From Blattamonas nauphoetae (lineage: Eukaryota > Preaxostyla > Oxymonadida), in the NCBI GenBank assembly GCA_033064195.1, contig JARBJD010000103.1:1-64000 (forward strand): 64,000 nucleotides of DNA, read 5' to 3'. The notes below the pieces were generated by a model. That model did no database searches. It saw nothing but the letters and a program-made list of their open reading frames with translations, and was not told the DNA's origin. How positions within the stretch are numbered: position 1 is the stretch's first letter; each line of letters opens with the position of its first letter. Below are positions 56,814 through 64,000 of the stretch, in pieces. Made by a program: the position numbers and the translations under genes.

Positions 56814-57911
56814 TTAGTTCAGGAAAATGGGAATGTTCACTCCTCTTTGGTTGATCATCTTCATCATCGCTTCCCCTCGTTCAGCTCGTGCTGCGTTTCC
56901 GTCAGTCCGTCGTCGCCGTATTTGAAGCTCAATACAGTTCTCCAATCCTTCAGATTCCAACTCTTTCAGAAATTTCATTTTGTCGCTCTTCCATTTCTTT
57001 CTCCCTTTCTCCACAACCGTGAAAAGACCAAGTGTTGTGCTCATCACCCAAAATGTGTCTGTGTTGTTCTCAATTCCATCCACCAACGTCATCATCCCAA
57101 CTGACAGGCGCGGCTTCGTTTTCGTCGTAAATCCCTTTGAGTTCAGAAAGAAACAGTCCATGAAGTGAATCATGAGTTTCATCAATTCGAATCCTCCCAT
57201 TCCAGATGACAGAGGTTGGCAGTTGGTCCCAATCCAGCCTATATAATCGACAATTTCCGTCTCTAAACTCCCAAATTGAGACTTCATCGAGATTGGAGCA
57301 GCCCGGTTTCCTTGATTGGGCGGTTGACGGTAGGTATCCGCAATGCTCATCAGTTTCGACGTCAAAAAAGCGATCAGTGCTTTGTGGAGGTCAAACTCCT
57401 CAAATCCCAAGCGCTCTGGATGTACCTTTCGGAAATATTCCAAATGAAGATCACTAAGTGACACAGAGTGTTGCAACGACCCCGCTTTGGCCAGCCAAAG
57501 AATCGTTAATCCAGTTTCCGCTTGAAAGTGTGCATTCGATCGTTTTAGCTGAAGAAGACGCCAGAGGCTCTCCATCAGAAGAGATCCATCTTTATTCTCT
57601 GATGGAAGTAATTGCGTACACGCTGTGATTCGAGTGATCATTCGAACGTGTCCCAGGACTCGACTTCCTGCTGATAATGCTTTATCGTTCGGTTCCTTGT
57701 TCTGGCTCATGTGCGCTATCATCGATCGAAACACTTCCTTGAACTCCCTGAGTGGCATTAAATCATAAATCGTTGAGGAAACGAAAAGTGGTGTGGTGGC
57801 TTTATCGTCTGGCTCGTAGTGAAAATCAAACACCGTATCAGACGAAGTCTTCCATGGCTTCAGTGTTTGTCGTTCTTCCACTTGCGGTGGTGTCGAACTT
57901 CGGTTTCCCAT
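56814..57911 (-). CDS. Conserved-looking protein with N-myristoylation signal
   Basis: 365 residues, one exon. Starting at 57,911 gives MGNRSSTPPQ, a good N-myristoylation consensus (Gly2, Ser6), in preference to non-ATG codons upstream. The rest is mostly helical: PLFVSSTIYDLMPLREFKEVFRSM, HFQAETGLTILWLAKAGSL, LHKALIAFLTSKLMSIADTY, FELMKLMIHFMDCFFLNSKG, DTFWVMSTTLGLFTVVEKGRKK. I recognise no family. A membrane-associated scaffold or signalling role is possible. TAA stop. It starts 89 bp after the E2F-like gene ends on the same strand. Confidence 0.6.
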   Translation of the reverse strand: MGNRSSTPPQVEERQTLKPWKTSSDTVFDFHYEPDDKATTPLFVSSTIYDLMPLREFKEVFRSMIAHMSQNKEPNDKALSAGSRVLGHVRMITRITACTQLLPSENKDGSLLMESLWRLLQLKRSNAHFQAETGLTILWLAKAGSLQHSVSLSDLHLEYFRKVHPERLGFEEFDLHKALIAFLTSKLMSIADTYRQPPNQGNRAAPISMKSQFGSLETEIVDYIGWIGTNCQPLSSGMGGFELMKLMIHFMDCFFLNSKGFTTKTKPRLSVGMMTLVDGIENNTDTFWVMSTTLGLFTVVEKGRKKWKSDKMKFLKELESEGLENCIELQIRRRRTDGNAARAERGEAMMKMINQRGVNIPIFLN

Positions 57912-58000
57912 TTCTCCGACAATATAATTATATGTCGATCTTTGTTTCTGTTGCGATTTCAAATTAACAATTCTGGTGAGATGAGAAATCAAGATAAAAA

Positions 58001-61000
58001 TCATCCCTCGCTCCTCCTCTGTCCACCCCACCATCCCATCACTCCATTTCCAAGCCCCATCCCAACATTTTCTATTGTCTTTCCTCGTTGTCCCGAAATA
58101 GACATTGGCCTGTTCAATCCAGCTGGAACTGGCGATTCCTGGACGTTCTCCCGAATCGAGCTGTGCTGCACAAGAAAGTGGGCATACGGGTCGATGATAC
58201 GCGAGTCAATTGGAGGTTGTGTTGGAGCTTGGGGGGTCTCTTCCTTCTCCTTCGCTCCTTCCCTCCCTCCAACTCCCATTCCCACTTTCACTCCCACTCC
58301 AACACCCATCTGCCCGCCCATCTGTGTGGTCGGTGGGTGTGTCAGGAATGATGGCCGGCGCTGGACAGGCAGAGTCAGACCAGGACCTGTCTGCGGAAGA
58401 TACCGACGCGAGACGTTTTGTGGTTTCGCAAGCTCTCTCATTCCCATCCGCCCTGTTTCCTCCCCTTCCCAGCTTCGTGTGGCTTCCTTCCTCTTCACCT
58501 TCACAATCTCACCCATTCCGACCCCACTTCCTGCCATTCCCATTCCCACATTCACACTCGGCTCCTCGTGCCCTCCCCCAAACAGCAGCGACTGCTCAAA
58601 GTCGTCTCCTCCCATCCCACCCACAAAATCCATCCCCATCGGCAGGGTGACACCCATCACAGGATCTCCCTCCATTTCCCATGCTCGCTCCAGCTCTTCT
58701 CTCTCCCCCGCTTCTCGCTCCTTCTCCCGCTCCCTCTCCCGTTCCATCCATCGCTCCCGACGCTCTCGCAGCAGACGCAAGTCCTGAAACAGTCGCTGTT
58801 CCTCCAAAAAGCGACCGACAATCAGTCCACTCACCCAACGCGCCTCTCCCGCCATCACTCCAAAGAGGTACTCGATCGTCTCGAACATCCACTTCAGAGC
58901 AGTCTCCTCTTCCACCGAGCGGATTCTAAATTCCCACTCAGAACTGTCTCCCATGACGTCCCCCCTCGCACCTGCGTCCTTCTGATTCCCTATCGACAGC
59001 GGTGAGAGTGGCGAGTTCCTGTTCTTCTGCCCCGCCCACTCTCCTCCCAACACATCGCCCACCTCGCTCGACAGCATCGACATCGAACTTGTCTTCGTGT
59101 TTTGGGCTTTCTCGCCTTCCTCTCCGTTCCGCTCGTCGTGCTTCTCTTCTTTTCTGTGCTCCCTTCCCCCACTTCCGATGTCCACACCCTTCACCCACTC
59201 TAGAATCCATTCCAATCGCTGCAGCCGCAAGTGAAGTGTCATCAGTTCAGCCACTTCTGTCGACAGTGCTTTTGTGATTCCAGACACTTCGACCAGCTCT
59301 TCCTCGCTCGCCTCGCCAATCAGCGCCATCCCATTCCCGTTCGATCTGATCCCATCTCCGCCCCCAACTCGCCCTCCCGCGCTTCCCCAGTCACTCAGCC
59401 CTTCCTGCGACTGTGACCAGTTCAGCTCTCCAAATTGGCTTCCACTCCCATCCTCCTCAAACTCCCTCCGTCCCCCTCTCCACCATCCCACTCCTCCCAC
59501 ACCCTTCCCTGTCCCTGTCCCTGTCACGGTTCGTCCAAACATCGGCCAGTTCTCCGCTGGTCCCGCAATCTGAGCTGGTACCTCTCCTCCTCCCACTTCA
59601 TCCGACAGAACAGACATCGACGACGGCGTCAGAGTTCCTTGTTGCGACTCAACAATGCTCGGGGTAGGTGGGAAGATCGCGTGATTTGCATCGACCATGT
59701 GCGGCGAGCGTGGCGACGTGAAGAAGTGTTCTGCCCACGTGTGCGTTTGCGTTGGGGTGAGCGAATGTGGCTGCGACAACGTGGAGTGGTGGCGAGCCAG
59801 CGAAGGCAGTGGAGAGAGCTGACTCTGCGAAGGAGAAATGGAAGGAGTTGAAGTATGCAATACATGCGTCGGTGACACGAACGACCAGCGAGGAAGCAGT
59901 GGGCGGCTGCGTTCTGCCTGTGACGACTCGGGCCTCCCACTTCCACCAACCACAGCCATCCCCGCTGAGGGGGGAGTGAGAGGGACGGAGTTGGGTTGGA
60001 TTTCTTTCGGAGCCATTCCTTCGCTTCCTCCGCCTTCGCCCTGCTTCCCCCACTTCCCTCGCCCTTCCTCCTCGTCATTTGCTCTCTCTCTCCTTCCCTC
60101 CTTCGCCTTCCTCTCTCCCCACACCACATCTCCCCTCCCTCCGACTCGCCATACATCCAACACGATCAGTCCAGCCCCCTCGCTGAACAAGTACGGCTGC
60201 TGAGCATCCTCGCTCTTCCCCAACCGTCGCACCAGCCCCGTCCCACACAGCACTCCCAAAATGTCGTACAGCCTGCGGTAGTCCATTCCAGTTGTGTTTT
60301 GCAGCTGTTTGAAGCTCAGCGCACGAGGACGACACTGTTCGGCCAGCGCACGCCCACAATCCCATGGCACTGAGAAAGTTGCCTCTTTCATGAATTCCCG
60401 AAGAACCACTCGCGTGCACGATTCCAGCGTGTCCCGCGTCTTCGTCTCTCCACCAAACTGGATGGGATGGAGAAAGATCCTCCCCATCCCACTTCCGCCC
60501 ATCCCGAACCCCCCGAGCATCATCCCTCCCTCGCTCTCTGGGAACACGATCCCATTCTCCGCCCAGTTTCCCTCCTTTTTTCCTTTTCCTCGCTTCCCCT
60601 TCTTCCCACCGCTGCATCTTTTGCCGGATTGGCCGAAAGGGCGATAGTCGGTGTCTTCGAAGCCACGCGGTCCCATAAACATCAGTCCGTGTCCCAAATG
60701 TGCTGGAATTACTTCATTCAGCGGTTGTTTTTGTGTGGCTGGTTGGATGAAGGGAGAATTCGCCTCCAATCCTCGTTCGCTTTCCACAGCGCTTGCGCTT
60801 TCACAAAAATTATATTCCGGTCCTCCTGGAGTCATCACCGGGGGATTAAAGAACATCCCCATCGTCGATGGCGATGATCCCATGTCCGTTCCCACAAAAT
60901 GGACTGACGAGAAAGATGGTGTCTCCAGTGCCATTGGCGAGAACTCCGTAAATGTCTGCCCGAAAAAAGGAGATGCTGCCACAAGATTCATTCCTCCATG

Positions 61001-61273
61001 TCTGATTGGTTCTGTGTTCACTCGCTTTAAAATAATGGAGTTCGAATCAGCCACATTCTCAATTTCGTTCCCTATCGACGTTGTATTTTCTTTCGAGTTT
61101 GGGGAGTTTCCAAAGTTCCATGTTTGTTGAATCAATGGAAGTTTCTCTTGACGTTCAACCGATTTTGGTGTTTCGTTCTCGTCGTTCGATTCTGTTTTCT
61201 CATTCTGGCTCTACATACACATTCAAATTCAGAAAGCAGATGAACAAACCAAATTCTGCAGGAAATCTTGCAT
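58001..61273 (-). CDS. E2F/DP-like winged-helix protein
   Basis: Exon 1 is 61,250-61,273 (MQDFLQNL); a 39-bp intron (61,211-61,249, donor GTTTGT) joins SQNEKTESND...LIQQTWNFGNSP, giving 1,077 residues. Near residues 205-220 is a basic stretch (GKKGKRGKGKK), a likely NLS. Residues about 268-350 look like an E2F/DP winged helix: RVVLREFMKEATFSVPWDCGRAL...LSFKQLQNTTGMDYRRLYDILGVLCGTGLVRRLGK, where RRLYD matches the DNA-contacting RRxYD of the family. The rest is Gly/Met/Ser-rich and disordered, with an Arg/Glu coil near 850 (REREREKEREAGEREE). A transcription regulator of cell-cycle type is plausible; RB-binding and dimerisation regions are not obvious. Confidence 0.6.
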
Positions 61274-61687
61274 GAGTCTTTCTCGAGTCACTTCTTCGAG
61301 AATACCAATCCTTACTCTTTCTGCGGAGCATCAACATTCGTGTTTTGAATCAGCAATCGTTTTCAACATGGATTCCTCGTAGATGTAGGTTTACGATAAA
61401 CATATAGTTATGTACGTCTTTTTAGAGAAACAAATCTGCAGTTTGTGGAAGAGTCGAAAATGAACATGATCGGCCCAGTAGGATGCTGAGATAGTTTCCT
61501 TTCGAGTAATTCGAACAGAAAATACTAATTCTATTCACATTTTCAATTTTTGAGGCATATGGAGGACATTATCCGAGATGAGACCTCTTCGAACCCGATC
61601 ATTTCTATTCAACCCATTATCCAAAATTGATCCAATTCGTGCACCTTGTTCTTTTTCCTGCACCATATTTTTCTATATTCCTATATA
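61274..61687. other. Divergent promoter region of E2F-like and FYR genes
   Basis: 414 AT-rich bases between two divergent starts. A TATATAATG string overlaps the FYR gene's ATG, and TATAGTTATG-like strings lie near 61,405. No known control site can be named. Confidence 0.3.
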
Positions 61688-63739
61688 ATGCCACCAGTTC
61701 TTGTTGGTCTCTTCCGTAAAATTAACGTTCCAGCACCTACACTCCCACGTGCACCATTCCAGGAAACTGCAGCTTTTCTTTTCGTTAGTGGATATAGTTG
61801 CACTCTCACGATCCCTTCGCTCGAACCTCATCGACGGGTTGCAACTTACATCCAAACTATCAACCATAGCCCCACAAATGAGTTATATTTTCAGATCCAA
61901 ACCGATGAATTTGGAGGAATTACAATCACAGATGCCTCGATCGGAAACGCATGGAGACGGATGAACAATACACTCTGTGACCGTCTCCCAGAAACAAACA
62001 AGTTAAAGCATGTCTCTCAGAGAATCGGTCCATTTGTCGGTCCTCTCCTGTACGGTGTCTGTGTCTCGGAGGTATCTGGCTCTTCCACAAATTTATCCGC
62101 CTCATTATATTGTCTTCTTTTGTAGATTCGCCAGATGCTTGAGAATGTCATACCAGCCAGCGAACTGACGCTCTACCAGTCGCATCCACTCGAGCTCACT
62201 CGCTTCATCATGACGGAATACCTCCTTGAAGCTGAGCGAATGCCTCTTCCGCCACTCTCTGAAGACCATATCTCGTTGATCTGTAACATGCCGACAACGG
62301 ACTTGGAACGATCAGGCCTCACATTTCTTCGATGGATCTGGGATTGCCACCACGCAAATCACGAACCTCTCCCCATTCCAACCCGCACAGCCCGAACCTT
62401 AATCACAAAGATGGCGGGCAACGACGAAGAAGTCACATCCATCCTTCCAAGCGAAATCCAGAAACCGTCCAGCCAACTCCACTTCCCAATGCAAATCTCG
62501 TCCACATTGAAGATAATCCGGCCCGGAAGGATTGTGCTGGACAAGCGTGAGTACCATGCGGGTGGAATGCTGTATCCGCTCGAGTTCCAATCCGTCAAGT
62601 CTTTCACCTCGTCCAAGATCGGCGTCGACACCGCTTTGTATCAAAACGACATCTCCGAGTCGCCCGGTGGGGCTCCTGTGTTCAGTGTGGTTGCGTTGGA
62701 TGGCTCGGGGATTCACGCACAGAGCATGACTTCGCGAGGAGCGTGGGAGAACATCAGACAGCAGATCCACTCCCGTCTCCATCCGCGTGCTCCGCAGCCG
62801 GCGATCTGTGTGAATGGGGATGAAATGTTTGGCCTGGACAATCCCATCTGTGAGCGACTCCTCTCCCTGCTGAAGTACGAAGCGGAGAGATCGCACAAAA
62901 AGAGAAACACAGACAAGCGAGGAAGACCCCCAAAGGACAAGTCAACCACACCACCTTCCCCCACACGCGTCCTCAGCGAAATCCAGCCCTCCCTGCCACC
63001 AGCTCCGTTGCCGCAAGTCTCCGCTCGCCCACAAGTCACAACAACGACCCAGAACGTCCCCCAATTTTCTCGATTGGCTGGGTACAGCACGGCACAAGAC
63101 GCACAACCTCCCCCGCCTTCGTCCCAGCTCGTTCAGCTCCCGGTCCACGCACCAGTTGCACAGCCCGTTGCCCACACTCCACCCAGACTGCCGTTCCAAC
63201 CCCACCCTGGAAATCATGTTTCTGTTGTTCCTCAGCGTATCGTCTACACCTCCACGCCTCTTTTCGTTGACCCAAACACCAACCATTCGTTTGTTTTGCT
63301 GACATCGCCAGTGAGAGTACTCTTAATTCAAGTTCCCCCTTCCCACGAATCGGATCTGTCCCTGTTCGACCAGCTTACGACATACCAGCAGTCGCTGATG
63401 ATGGTTGCGGAGTTCGACATGAAGACCATCAACCATGTCAACCTCTCCCGCTTCACCCGCAGTCTCCAGACCCTTCAGACACTCGCCGAGGAACGCCGTC
63501 CAACCCAGCAGGACGCGTTCTGGTCTGGCTACTCCCGCGAGGAGCTTCTGTCGCCACCCGTCACATCACCGCAGTCGATGTCCACACCCTTCATCTCACC
63601 GCCACCGATGGATCCTGTCCCCTCCTTTCCCATCCATGATTCCACTAACGCTTTTGTTCAGACGCCCAAGAACTCCGCTTTTCTGGTCACCCCTCGAGGT
63701 TCGCCTCTTCTGTACGAATGGCTGTTTGCAACACACTGA
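61688..63739 (+). CDS. FYRN/FYRC-domain protein with AT-hook
   Basis: Exons 61,688-62,071 and 62,126-63,739 (54-bp intron, donor GTATCT), 665 residues. After a helical region comes a FYRN-type segment (GRIVLDKREYHAGGMLYPLEFQSVKSF...GAPVFSVVALDG), then FYRC-type sequence (SRGAWENIRQQI...GDEMFGLDNPICERLLSLL). These two usually sit side by side in MLL/KMT2, TBRG1 and plant JMJ proteins, where they help chromatin proteins assemble. A KRGRPPKDK AT-hook follows, then a Pro/Gln-rich stretch and a helical tail. No SET, JmjC or PHD is present. ATG 61,688 (MPPVLVGLF) is the first ATG in frame. Confidence 0.7.
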
Positions 63740-64000
63740 CCTTTCAACTGTTTTTTCTTGATTACTTTCGGCGGAAGGGGTGCTGTTGCAGCTGTCAAGC
63801 ATATATCATGTTGTTCTTCTTAATTTGCAGTGTTGGTTGTTTATTTGTTTCGATAAAGTCCTATATCTTTCTTTTGAGCAATTACCAAACGAAAGACGGA
63901 GTGAAGGTGAAGTGAGGACGATTGAGTTGAACATATGGTGAATGATAACATTGTCGACTCGAAAATCGAGACAAGACAATCTGATACAACTTCTAGCTTG
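63740..64000. other. Flank after the FYR gene, nothing recognised
   Basis: 260 AT-rich bases to the window end with no supported gene start or RNA. Confidence 0.4.

Noticed and set aside
1-64000. Alternative genetic code with TAA/TAG read as glutamine, as in some oxymonads
   Set aside because: CCT5 ends on TAG, the saposin and coiled-coil genes on TAA, TTLL12 and the beta-helix gene on TGA, all at the expected C-termini, and no conserved Gln position falls on TAA or TAG.
1-64000. tRNA, rRNA, snRNA and CRISPR arrays
   Set aside because: No cloverleaf-compatible B-box/anticodon arrangement, no rRNA core strings and no spaced direct repeats were seen; a covariance-model scan would be more sensitive.

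Overview
The window looks like nuclear DNA of a free-standing, intron-bearing protist. The best match I can name is an oxymonad (Preaxostyla, Metamonada) close to Blattamonas. Three things point there. Undoubted eukaryotic genes are present (CCT epsilon chaperonin subunit, TTLL12, CH-domain, FYR-domain and E2F/DP-like proteins). Most genes carry very short spliceosomal introns (about 28-123 bp). Several proteins belong to large unnamed families (armadillo-like and SPRY-like repeats, Pmp-type right-handed beta-helix proteins) that I remember from Blattamonas nauphoetae; that memory is unverified. All three standard stop codons end recognisable genes, so the code is standard.

Layout. 1-about 7,830: right part of a virus-like DNA element (Polinton/Maverick or Polinton-like virus class, cut by the window edge). 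It holds two paralogous capsid-like genes, a small structural-type gene, an S74-chaperone fibre-like gene and a repeat protein, several of them sharing an AT-rich start-proximal motif. 8,027-9,919: two long inverted-repeat DNA elements side by side with perfect 334-bp arms; the second has Tc1/mariner-like ends and TA flanks. 10,114-14,717: zinc-finger gene (-), secreted saposin-like gene (+), coiled-coil gene (+). 15,333-23,461: giant CH-domain protein (-) head to head with a membrane metallophosphoesterase (+). 23,634-31,618: a small multi-exon gene, TTLL12, and an unrecognised gene of about 890 residues. 31,819-40,050: accessory, decayed region with an intact armadillo-like gene, a 38-bp minisatellite, a broken SPRY-like gene and truncated armadillo-family fragments. 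40,266-42,541: a protein kinase with micro-exons whose start codon lies at the edge of a 220-bp block copied from the 3' end of the gene at 28,882-31,618. 42,726-48,299: an 1,857-residue secreted beta-helix protein. 48,753-50,282: armadillo-family fragment followed directly by a TA-flanked MITE. 50,459-54,509: Kelch/cysteine-rich membrane protein. 54,685-63,739: CCT5 (-), a probable N-myristoylated protein (-), an E2F/DP-like winged-helix protein (-) and a FYRN/FYRC protein (+).

The genes do not form one pathway. CCT5 and TTLL12 relate to tubulin folding and modification, the CH protein probably to the cytoskeleton, the saposin, beta-helix and Kelch proteins to the secretory system or cell surface, and the E2F-like and FYR proteins to the nucleus. 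Exon structures were built by eye by matching reading phase, splice-site shape and family similarity; no transcript evidence was available. I saw no tRNA, rRNA or CRISPR.
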